Assembly (NCBI GenBank): GCA_022791995.1
Contig: JAAWAD010000021.1
Location: 62,001-126,000, forward strand
Reading direction: 5' to 3'
DNA from: Lawsonibacter sp.
Lineage (GTDB): Bacteria > Bacillota > Clostridia > Oscillospirales > Oscillospiraceae
Length of the DNA: 64,000 bases
Part shown: in pieces, positions 16,058 through 22,845 of the stretch
Position numbering within the stretch: position 1 is the stretch's first letter
How the letters are laid out: each line of letters opens with the position of its first letter
Position numbers and translations under genes: made by a program
The notes under the pieces: model-generated
Databases searched by the model: none
What the model saw: the letters and a program-made list of their open reading frames with translations, nothing else
Told to the model about the DNA's origin: nothing

Positions 16058-16270
16058 ATGAACCTGTTTCAGAAAGATATTGAGCCCCGGTGCATCTATT
16101 GTGCCCGCGGCCGTTCCATGGGCGAGGACCACGTCATCTGCCCCAAAAAGGGGGTCATGGCCGGCGGCTCCCATTGCCGCTCCTTTCAATACGACCCGCT
16201 GAAGCGGGTTCCTCCCCGTCCTGCAAAGCTGGCGGGTGCAGATATCCGGGACGAGGATTTTCAGTTGTAG
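16058..16270 (+). CDS. Small conserved Clostridial protein with Cys pairs
   Basis: A 70-residue protein (MNLFQKDIEPRC start) with CIYC, a single Cys at VICPKK and HCRSFQYDP, a possible zinc site. The conserved end (DPLKRVPPRP and DEDFQL) is widely seen in Clostridial hypothetical proteins downstream of unrelated genes. The ATG at 16058 has AAAGGAG at eight bases, so the GTG at 16049 is rejected. It follows ylbJ and ends in a terminator. Function unknown. Confidence 0.8.
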   Translation: MNLFQKDIEPRCIYCARGRSMGEDHVICPKKGVMAGGSHCRSFQYDPLKRVPPRPAKLAGADIRDEDFQL

Positions 16271-16280
16271 TACAAATGGA

Positions 16281-16307
16281 GCCCACCGCAGGTATTCTGC
16301 GGTGGGC
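16281..16307 (+). terminator. Terminator-like hairpin after the small Cys gene
   Basis: GCCCACCGCAG pairs perfectly with CTGCGGTGGGC around a five-base loop, ten bases after the stop. The downstream tract is pyrimidine-rich (CTCATCCTCTCCTTC) rather than pure T. Confidence 0.7.
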
Positions 16308-16498
16308 CTCATCCTCTCCTTCAAAAAAATTTCCCCAATCTTCTCCACACTTTTCTCTTTTTCCAGTCCGTTCTTTCCTTCCAGCGACGAAGAAGGCCGA
16401 AGCAGGGCGGTTTTTGCGATATGTTCCTCTTCCCTCTCTGGGGTGCATACTATATAATGTGGTCATAACGCTTATTTAGAGGAGGAAGCTACAATATC

Positions 16499-16765
16499 AT
16501 GGAATTGAAAATCGCAACCCGTCAGTGTACGGACGATCAGGGGGATCTCCGCTGCTTCCACTACTTCCTCACGGTAGACCAGGAAGAGCTCCCCCATTTC
16601 TTCTGTGAAAATTATGGCGTACATATTACAGAAGAGGCCGGAGACGAGGCTTCCATCCCCCGCATTACCACCAGCGCCGCCCGCATCGACGAGCTGTTGA
16701 CCCTGCTGGTGGACAACCTGGTGGGACCTGCCGGGTTGGCTGACGTGGTTTCTGATTGGCTGTAG
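16499..16765 (+). CDS. DUF6514 family protein
   Basis: An 88-residue cytoplasmic protein resembling the small Clostridial DUF6514 family: a beta-rich N-terminus (YFLTVDQEELPHFFCENYGVHI) and a C-terminal helix (RIDELLTLLVDNLVGPAGLADVVSDWL). GAGGAGG lies about ten bases upstream. A TATAAT element is at 16452-16457 with a poor -35. Its stop codon abuts the stop of the convergent HD gene with no base between and no terminator. Function unknown. Confidence 0.7.
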   Translation: MELKIATRQCTDDQGDLRCFHYFLTVDQEELPHFFCENYGVHITEEAGDEASIPRITTSAARIDELLTLLVDNLVGPAGLADVVSDWL

Positions 16766-17344
16766 TCAAAGCGCGGCCACTGCCGCTTCAATGGCCTCCT
16801 CCTCGGCCTGCATGGCTTTCAGAGTCTGGTCCAGAAGCCTGTCAAGCTCCCAGCCCAGCAGTTCCGCCCCCCGGGCGATGACATCCCGGGAACAGCCGGC
16901 GGCAAACTTTTTGTCCTTAAATTTCTTTTTCAGAGACTTCAGCTCCATGTCGGCCACGCTTTTGGAAGGCCGCATCAGAGCTGCCGCTCCAATCAGGCCG
17001 GTGAGCTCGTCGGAAGCGAAGAGCACCTTCTCCATCTCTCGCTCTGGCTGGATATCCACCCGAAGGCCCCATCCATGGCTGGCGGTTGCCCGAACGATGG
17101 ACTCCTCTACCCCCGCCTGACGCATAAGCTCCTGTGACTTTATGCAGTGTTCCTCGGGCCACTGCTCAAAGTCCAGATCGTGGAGCAGCCCCACAATAGA
17201 CCAGTAGTCTCTCTCCTCCCCATAGCCAAGCTCCTGTGCAAACCAGCCCATAACGTGCTCTACTGTGATAGCATGGCGCAGGTGGAAGGGCTCCTTATTG
17301 TACTGAGTCAGAAGTGTCCAGGCCTGCTGGCGATCCATCGACAT
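16766..17344 (-). CDS. HD-domain hydrolase
   Basis: A 192-residue HD-superfamily protein. The metal motif is H (LRHAITVEHVM), HD (GLLHDLDFEQWPEEHC) and a distal Asp (ASDELTGLIGAAALM), which matches the small HDIG-type phosphohydrolases of Firmicutes. It probably acts on a nucleotide or another phosphate ester in the cytoplasm. The C-terminal third is Lys-rich (SLKKKFKDKKFAAG) then helical. Stop codons of this gene and of DUF6514 are adjacent tail to tail. Substrate unknown. Confidence 0.82.
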   Translation of the reverse strand: MSMDRQQAWTLLTQYNKEPFHLRHAITVEHVMGWFAQELGYGEERDYWSIVGLLHDLDFEQWPEEHCIKSQELMRQAGVEESIVRATASHGWGLRVDIQPEREMEKVLFASDELTGLIGAAALMRPSKSVADMELKSLKKKFKDKKFAAGCSRDVIARGAELLGWELDRLLDQTLKAMQAEEEAIEAAVAAL

Positions 17345-17378
17345 AACAGATTCCTCCCTGTTGTACAGATCAAAATTC

Positions 17379-17411
17379 GGAGACAGCCTTTCATTTGGAA
17401 AGACTGTCTCC
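17379..17411 (-). terminator. Terminator after degV-type gene
   Basis: GGAGACAG-CTTTC pairs with GAAAG-CTGTCTCC with one mismatch. T-rich bases follow on both strands (GAATTTTGAT on the minus strand, TATTTTTAC on the plus strand). Confidence 0.65.
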
Positions 17412-17468
17412 TATTTTTACTTCATTTTCCCTCTTTTGTCAAGACATACACGTTCCATTCATAGTATC

Positions 17469-18302
17469 TTAGTATGCAGTCACAATGCCGCCATCGTAAG
17501 CATAAACAGAGGTAATACCCCCCGCCTCGGTAATGATAACGTGGGCAAACTTACATTTGGCTTCTGCCATGGCCTTCACCTGGAAGGCCCGCTCCAGACA
17601 GTTGCAGTGGCAAATCGCCAAGGTACGGCCCACATGGGCGGGGTCTGCGGCCATCTTATCCACCATCTTCCCCAGGGCCTGCTTCATAGTGAGGGCCTGC
17701 CCCAGCTTACAGATCTCCCCCTCCGGGGTAGCGCCCATCAGCAGCTTGATTTTCAGCGCCCCGGTGATCACGGCCTGGAGCTTGGTCAGCCGGCCATTTT
17801 TCCGCAGATTCTCCAGGGACTCCAACACAAACATGGTCTGCATCTGAGAAATAAATTGTTCCACTTCGGTGACGACCCGTTTGAAGGGCATCCCTGCGCT
17901 GGCCAGCCGGTGAATCGCCATTGCCACCAGCAGCTCTCCAGAGGCAGCCGAGCAGGAGTTGAACACATGGACGTTGACCTCCGGCTGTTCCTCCTCCAGC
18001 AGCAGCCGGGCTTGCTCCGCGCTGTTGTGAGAGCCGCTGAGCAGTGCGGTCAAGGTCACAACGTACACATCGTCCGCCCCCTGATAGGCGTCCAAATAGG
18101 CCTGGGGAGAGGGGCAGGAGGTGGAGGGGGCATCCTCACTCTGGTGCATGGCCCACAGCAAATCGGCCTGGTCAAAGGTCTCGTTGTCCACAAAAGTGCT
18201 TCCATTGGCCCGGATGGTCAGGGGAACCTTGACAAAGCAGGGGTCCTTCAGCAGGGCGGGGGTTAAATCGCAGCAGCTGTCCACAACAATTCTGAAACTC
18301 AT
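17469..18302 (-). CDS. DegV family fatty-acid-binding protein
   Basis: A 277-residue two-domain DegV protein. The N-terminal domain starts RIVVDSCCDLTPAL and the fatty-acid head-group region is seen in TSCPSPQAYLDAY and LTALLSGSHNSA; the C-terminal domain has LENLRKNGRLTK and a GGIVTAY end. In Firmicutes such proteins (FakB) present fatty acids to the FakA kinase for phospholipid synthesis. No fakA is nearby. ATG at 18302 is chosen because GGAG is nine bases upstream; the TTG at 18311 would sit on the Shine-Dalgarno site. Confidence 0.88.
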   Translation of the reverse strand: MSFRIVVDSCCDLTPALLKDPCFVKVPLTIRANGSTFVDNETFDQADLLWAMHQSEDAPSTSCPSPQAYLDAYQGADDVYVVTLTALLSGSHNSAEQARLLLEEEQPEVNVHVFNSCSAASGELLVAMAIHRLASAGMPFKRVVTEVEQFISQMQTMFVLESLENLRKNGRLTKLQAVITGALKIKLLMGATPEGEICKLGQALTMKQALGKMVDKMAADPAHVGRTLAICHCNCLERAFQVKAMAEAKCKFAHVIITEAGGITSVYAYDGGIVTAY

Positions 18303-18348
18303 ATACTTCAACTCCAGATATGGTTTTTTAAATTAGATTACAGCAAAT

Positions 18349-18377
18349 AGTTTACCATACCTTTGGAAAGATGTAAA
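18349..18377 (-). promoter_or_regulatory. Candidate promoter of the degV-type gene
   Basis: TTTACA (18377 down to 18372), a 17-base spacer and TAAACT (18354 down to 18349), with 47 bases between the -10 and the ATG. Confidence 0.55.
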
Positions 18378-18401
18378 GGGGAAAATATGGCATTTCGCTT
18401 C

Positions 18402-19034
18402 TTATCGACGGCCTTTCCGATACAGCACCAGGGCCAAAACGGCGCCAGTGATGGCAGTCAGAAGCCCCACCGCCAAAATAACGGTGCTGATTGTCACAAA
18501 AACGCCGAACAATCCATCGACCTGTGTAGCCGGACCGATGCCCAGCTGCCCCATGATCTCCGCCTCAAGTTCAGGCGGACCGTTGTATGTAAATCCCTCA
18601 CTAAAAAATGAGGCAGTGAGGCCGTGAACACTGGCCGCCATTTTCCCGGCCACATACCGAGCCAATCCGCCCACAAGTGTGAGCCCCAAGCCACTCAGGC
18701 ATACATATACACCAAACAGCCAGCCGTACTGCCGGATCAGCCGCTCCAGCAGGCCGACTCCCAGGCCTGGACCACCACCCGGGGCTGGAGGCGTTCCTCT
18801 GTCCGGCGGAGGATCCGGAAGCTCACCGGCGTTCTGCTCCGGGGCGTTCAGCAGCTCGTCCACTGTCACCTGGAAGACATGGGCCAGGGCTACCAGCTTT
18901 TCCACATCCGGCGTGGCCTCTCCCCGCTCCCATTTACTCACGGCCTGACGCGACACGCCCACCTGCTCCGCCAGCTCCTCCTGGGAAAGCTTGGCCTGCC
19001 TGCGGAAAGTATAAATTCGTTCATTCAACTTCAT
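18402..19034 (-). CDS. XRE-family regulator with C-terminal membrane segments
   Basis: A 210-residue protein. Residues 1-62 are a Cro/C1-type helix-turn-helix (KLSQEELAEQVGVSRQAVSKWERGEATPDVEKL). A Pro/Gly-rich linker follows, then two or three hydrophobic segments (LFGVYVCLSGLGLTLVGGL about 105-123; FVTISTVILAVGLLTAITGAVLALVLY near the end). This membrane-tethered XRE layout is common in Clostridia and suggests sensing at the membrane. It is monocistronic; targets are unknown. Confidence 0.85.
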   Translation of the reverse strand: MKLNERIYTFRRQAKLSQEELAEQVGVSRQAVSKWERGEATPDVEKLVALAHVFQVTVDELLNAPEQNAGELPDPPPDRGTPPAPGGGPGLGVGLLERLIRQYGWLFGVYVCLSGLGLTLVGGLARYVAGKMAASVHGLTASFFSEGFTYNGPPELEAEIMGQLGIGPATQVDGLFGVFVTISTVILAVGLLTAITGAVLALVLYRKGRR

Positions 19035-19150
19035 GGCTGCTCCTCCTGTTCCGCTGCCTTTTGGCGCCTTTACCGGGAGAATATCACAATGCGCAGTTGC
19101 ATTCTAGCAAAAAGAGGTGTCATTTTGCGCAACCGCTGGTTGCGTCCGGC

Positions 19151-19717
19151 TCAGAGGAGAAATTCCCGCCTTTTATCCGGCAAAAGGCCCTGGGAAAGGC
19201 GGACCCGGAGTGTGCAGAGCTCCTCTTTCAATGGGCCCTGTATTTGTTCCAACGTTCCAACCAGCCAAACCTGCTTGAATAAACCTGAAGCGACAAGAAG
19301 CACCTGGTCCCCCACGGTCAGACCCGTCCGCTGGATCTTCTCCGAGGGAGCGGCGAGGATTAGGTCTCTTCCGCCCTCCTGCTTGGCCAGTGCGGCTTGG
19401 CAGAGTTCCGCATCCTCTCCTGCATCCTCTGGTATGGCCTGGTACTCCTCCAACAGCCGGCCGCTGCCGCGGTATGGGCTGAGGTAAAGCATTCCCCTTC
19501 TCAGCCGCTTCCAGGCAATACGCTCCGGCGCAAGCAGCCAAATCAGAACGTACACCGCCCAGATACACAGGGCACAGACAGTCCCAACCATTCCCACCAT
19601 AACCGCAATACCGGGGCTGTGCAAAATGCAGCGGAGGGCAACGAAGCTTCCGACGATCAGCCCCAGGGCCAGCAGCAAAAGGACAAAGCCCTGCCGCTGG
19701 GCCTTGTTCCACTTCAC
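19151..19717 (-). CDS. Two-helix membrane protein of unknown family
   Basis: A 188-residue protein with two N-terminal membrane helices (FVLLLLALGLIVGSFVALRCIL and VMVGMVGTVCALCIWAVYVLIWLL) and a cytoplasmic domain of about 110 residues rich in short strands. I recognise no family. The GTG start overlaps the trmD stop (GTGA), so it is translationally coupled to trmD and is the last gene of that operon. A weak hairpin (GCAACC-AGC-GGTTGC) lies just downstream at about 19128-19144. Confidence 0.7.
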   Translation of the reverse strand: MKWNKAQRQGFVLLLLALGLIVGSFVALRCILHSPGIAVMVGMVGTVCALCIWAVYVLIWLLAPERIAWKRLRRGMLYLSPYRGSGRLLEEYQAIPEDAGEDAELCQAALAKQEGGRDLILAAPSEKIQRTGLTVGDQVLLVASGLFKQVWLVGTLEQIQGPLKEELCTLRVRLSQGLLPDKRREFLL

Positions 19718-20472
19718 AGAGCGCTTCCCTCCTGCTCCTCCTCCAGCTCAGCCAGCAGCTTTTGATCCTCCTTGGAGGACAGGTCCAGTTTCTCATACAT
19801 GTCGGGGCGGCGTTCCTTTGTGCGGAGAATAGACTGCTTTCGCCGCCACTGCTCCACTTTGGTGTGGTTGCCTGACAGGAGAATCGCCGGCACCGTCCGG
19901 TTATGCCACACCTCGGGCCGGGAGTATTGGGGGGCCTCCAGCATCCCGTTCCAGTGGCTCTCGTTCTCGTAGCAGGCGGGGTCGGACAGCACCCCGGGCA
20001 CCAGACGGCACACCGCATCAGCCACCGCCATGGCCGGAATCTCTCCCCCGGTGACCACAAAGTCCCCGATGGAGATCTCCTCGTCCACACATTCCTCAAT
20101 GAAGCGCTCGTCAATCCCTTCATAGTGGCCGCATACCAAAATCAACCGGTCATAGTCATCCTTCAGCCGTACAGCGTCCCGCTGGGTAAAGGTTTTCCCC
20201 GCTGGGGACATGTAAATCGTGTGAACTCGCTTTCCGGCCCGCTGACATATGGCATCCCAGCATCTGTAAAGGGGGTCTGCCTGCATGACAGCCCCACGTC
20301 CGCCGCCATATGGGTAATTATCCACCTGTCGCTGCTTGTTCACGGTATAGTCCCGGATCTGGTGGCACTCCACCCGGATATAGCCCCGCTCCTGGCCCCG
20401 TCCCAGCACAGACTCGCAGAGCATATCCCCTACCACATCGGGAAAAAGCGTCATAATATCAATCCAATACAT
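19714..20472 (-). CDS. trmD: tRNA (guanine-N1)-methyltransferase TrmD
   Basis: A 252-residue SPOUT methyltransferase forming m1G37 in tRNA. MYWIDIMTLFPDVV at the N-terminus, NYPYGGGRGAVMQADP, LVCGHYEGIDERF and the trefoil-knot loop SIGDFVVTGGEIPAMAV are canonical. The ATG overlaps the nfo stop (TGATG). In most bacteria trmD lies with rpsP, rimM and rplS; here it sits between an endonuclease IV gene and an unknown membrane gene, which is unusual. Confidence 0.95.
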   Translation of the reverse strand: MYWIDIMTLFPDVVGDMLCESVLGRGQERGYIRVECHQIRDYTVNKQRQVDNYPYGGGRGAVMQADPLYRCWDAICQRAGKRVHTIYMSPAGKTFTQRDAVRLKDDYDRLILVCGHYEGIDERFIEECVDEEISIGDFVVTGGEIPAMAVADAVCRLVPGVLSDPACYENESHWNGMLEAPQYSRPEVWHNRTVPAILLSGNHTKVEQWRRKQSILRTKERRPDMYEKLDLSSKEDQKLLAELEEEQEGSAL

Positions 20473-21347
20473 CAGGGTCTCTCCCTTTCTTTTTTCAGGG
20501 CTGTAAAGTATATCTGCTTCATAGAAAGAGCGTCCTCCGCCTGGGTGCCCGCACTCTCGCAGATGAAGGTGGGGGACCAGCCCCGGCGGGCGATCTCCCC
20601 GGCCAGAGGGGCCCAGTCCGGGCCATAGCCGCCGCTGTCCCGAAAGGTGCGGTGACACTTCTCCCCTCCTTTGGGGGTGAACTCAATGTGGGAGAAGTGG
20701 CTGTGGAAGGTGGAGACCCGGCTGGGCCCCAGAACCTCCTCCATCCGGTCCAGCATCCGCCGGAAAGCTTCCAGGCCGTCGTCCGCCCCCAGGGAGCGGG
20801 CGTACAGGTGGCCGAAGTCGATGCAGGGAACAAGTCGCTCGTCCAGGGCGCACAGCGCCAGGACTTCCTCAAAATCCCCCAGCTGGTTGATCTTTCCCAT
20901 GGTCTCAGGGCACAGGGTGATATGCCCCAGGCCGGCACCGCCGCAGAAGTCCAGCAGGGCGGTCAGGTTCTGTTTGGCGGTGTCCAGCGCCTCCTGGCGG
21001 GAGCGGCCCATGAGGGCTCCCGTGTGGATGACCACCCGGCTGGCACCCATCCAATCCGCCACGGCGCAGGACGCCAGGATGTAGCCGTTATTTTTCATCC
21101 GGCTCTCGTGGCTGGGGTTGGCCAGATTGATGAAGTAGGGGGCGTGGATGGACAGAGAGATCCCCGCTGCCCGAGCCCTCTCCCCGATTTTCATGGCGGT
21201 GTCCTTCCCCACATGGACCCCCTTGCCGCACTGGTACTCGTAGCAGTCCAGACCGAAGTCCGCAATCCACTGAGGGGCATCCAGAGAGGAGCGGTGGACC
21301 TTAGAGAAGCTGTCGCAGTTGCCTGCCGGGCCGAATTTTGCACTCAT
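20472..21347 (-). CDS. nfo: Endonuclease IV family AP endonuclease
   Basis: A 291-residue TIM-barrel enzyme of the endonuclease IV type, which cleaves DNA 5' of abasic sites with a tri-zinc centre. Metal-binding motifs are in order: SIHAPYFINLA, VIHTGAL, CPETMG, CIDFGHLYA, THFH-like FHSHFSHIEFTPKGGEKCH, and ICESAG at the C-terminus. Length is typical. It overlaps yqeG by four bases upstream and trmD by one base downstream. Confidence 0.88.
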   Translation of the reverse strand: MSAKFGPAGNCDSFSKVHRSSLDAPQWIADFGLDCYEYQCGKGVHVGKDTAMKIGERARAAGISLSIHAPYFINLANPSHESRMKNNGYILASCAVADWMGASRVVIHTGALMGRSRQEALDTAKQNLTALLDFCGGAGLGHITLCPETMGKINQLGDFEEVLALCALDERLVPCIDFGHLYARSLGADDGLEAFRRMLDRMEEVLGPSRVSTFHSHFSHIEFTPKGGEKCHRTFRDSGGYGPDWAPLAGEIARRGWSPTFICESAGTQAEDALSMKQIYFTALKKERERP

Positions 21348-21850
21348 AGAAAGGGCCTCCTTCTCCCCAGAAGACGGAATGGGGTCTCTCCCCAGTAGCG
21401 GAAGTACCGCCCCGGATTGCCCGCCAGCTGAATGGGCCGAACCAGCAGAGGAACAATTCCCGCCCGATGAGCCCCCAGAGTATCGGTAAAAATCTGGTCC
21501 CCCACCATAACCGTCTGGGAAGGGGTGCAGCCCATGCGCTCCATCGCCTGAAGATAGCCTACCCGCTTAGGCTTGCCCGCATGGCCCAGGAACGGAATGT
21601 CCAGGACCTGTGCAAAGTGCTGGGGCCGCCCTGGCTTCCGGCTATTGGACAACAAAAACAGCTGAACCCCTGCCTCCTCCAGCGCCGCCTTCCAGGCAAA
21701 TACTTGAGGTGTGGGCTCGGGGACCTTGTAGGCAACCAGCGTGTTGTCCAGATCGGCCAGCACCAGCCGGATGCCTCTGGCCGCCAGCTTTTTCGGGCAG
21801 ATGGCAGTGATGGAGGGGTAAACCCCGCATGGAATCAGCGAAAAGGACAT
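21344..21850 (-). CDS. YqeG family HAD IIIA phosphatase
   Basis: A 168-residue HAD-superfamily protein of the YqeG family. All four motifs are seen: DLDNTLV, LLSNS, GKPKRVGY and GDQIFTDTLGA. In other organisms a related protein (yeast Gep4) dephosphorylates phosphatidylglycerophosphate, but the bacterial substrate is not settled. It is the first gene of the yqeG-nfo-trmD-membrane protein operon, with a promoter about 90 bases upstream. Confidence 0.9.
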   Translation of the reverse strand: MSFSLIPCGVYPSITAICPKKLAARGIRLVLADLDNTLVAYKVPEPTPQVFAWKAALEEAGVQLFLLSNSRKPGRPQHFAQVLDIPFLGHAGKPKRVGYLQAMERMGCTPSQTVMVGDQIFTDTLGAHRAGIVPLLVRPIQLAGNPGRYFRYWGETPFRLLGRRRPFL

Positions 21851-21940
21851 GGAAGGTCCTCCTTATCAAGGATCAGCCAGTTCACCCTCAGGGGCAGCCT
21901 GGCATGGTTCTATCTTCCTGTTTTGGCTCATATTATTACA

Positions 21941-21969
21941 GTATAGCACAGGATGCAGCCTTGGACAAG
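21941..21969 (-). promoter_or_regulatory. Promoter of the yqeG-nfo-trmD operon
   Basis: TTGTCC (21969 down to 21964), a 17-base spacer and TATACT (21946 down to 21941). The leader to yqeG would be about 85 bases. Confidence 0.65.
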
Positions 21970-21980
21970 GGGGACTCTCT

Positions 21981-22775
21981 ATGGAGCACTTTATTATCAC
22001 CGTAACGCCGCAGCAGCTGCGAGCCCTTCAGGGGTGGAGCGCCACCCCTGCCCATCTGGCCTACCGCATTGGACGGGGACCGCACCTGTTTCGGGCAGGA
22101 AATAGTCCTGCACCCCGGGGTGGACTGATGGTGGTGGGTGACAGCGGGTTCGACGGCCTGGGCGGGGTATCTCCCTTTTGCCAGGAGGTCCTGCGGGAAT
22201 GTCAGGCCCGGGGCTTCTCTGGAGCGGTGCTGGATTTTGAGAGCCGTCTGCCCCCCCTGGAGCAGATGGCCTCTCAGTTGGACGATGCCTTTGCCCGCCG
22301 CCGCTGGACGCTATACGTCCCGGAGGTCTATGGTCTGTGCGCCCCTTCCGCCCGTGTGATGATCCCCTCCGCTTTGTCAGGAGGTTCCCTGGTCCAGCGG
22401 CTGGAGGAAGCCCAGGCCCGTTTCCAGAACCGGGTGGTACTGGCCCTTCAGATTGCAGCGGAGGATTTTTCCCTGCCCTCGCCCGCCGGAAGCGGAGTCC
22501 CTCTCACACAGGAGGAGCTGGAGGAACGAACGGAGCGTCTACATCCAGCTGTCTTCTTCTCAAGAGACCTGTGCGCCCGGTACTTTACCTATATGGACCA
22601 GGGGGGCGGAGCCCACTTCGTCCTCTTTGACGACGGGGATACTTTACGCCGTAAAGTAGAGGTAGCCCGACAGGCCGGAATTGACACCTTTCTCATCTCC
22701 TGGCAGGAGGCGGAAAACCACACCGCCCAGCTTGGCCTGCGGCGGCAGGGGCAGAGCGGGCGGCCGGGCCTTTGA
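21981..22775 (+). CDS. TIM-barrel-like hypothetical protein (GH18-related?)
   Basis: A 264-residue cytoplasmic protein that I cannot assign firmly. Strand-like segments GGLMVVGDS, GAVLDFES, WTLYVPEVYG, VVLALQIA, HFVLFDDGD and TFLISWQ spaced along the chain suggest a TIM barrel, and DFES resembles the end of the GH18 DxxDxDxE motif in a degenerate form. Similar proteins occur in Clostridial spore-related loci, but that is inference. AAGGGGG is eight bases before the ATG. It is divergent from yqeG. Confidence 0.55.
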   Translation: MEHFIITVTPQQLRALQGWSATPAHLAYRIGRGPHLFRAGNSPAPRGGLMVVGDSGFDGLGGVSPFCQEVLRECQARGFSGAVLDFESRLPPLEQMASQLDDAFARRRWTLYVPEVYGLCAPSARVMIPSALSGGSLVQRLEEAQARFQNRVVLALQIAAEDFSLPSPAGSGVPLTQEELEERTERLHPAVFFSRDLCARYFTYMDQGGGAHFVLFDDGDTLRRKVEVARQAGIDTFLISWQEAENHTAQLGLRRQGQSGRPGL

Positions 22776-22817
22776 AAAAATAAGGGCGGTATGACCAAAC
22801 CAGGCCATACCGCCCTT
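22775..22817 (-). terminator. Terminator of the SLH-domain gene
   Basis: AAGGGCGGTATG pairs perfectly with CATACCGCCCTT around a 12-base loop; on the minus strand the stem is followed by ATTTTTTC. Confidence 0.88.
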
Positions 22818-22845
22818 GCTGTATGGAGTACCCTCCTGTCTCCGC

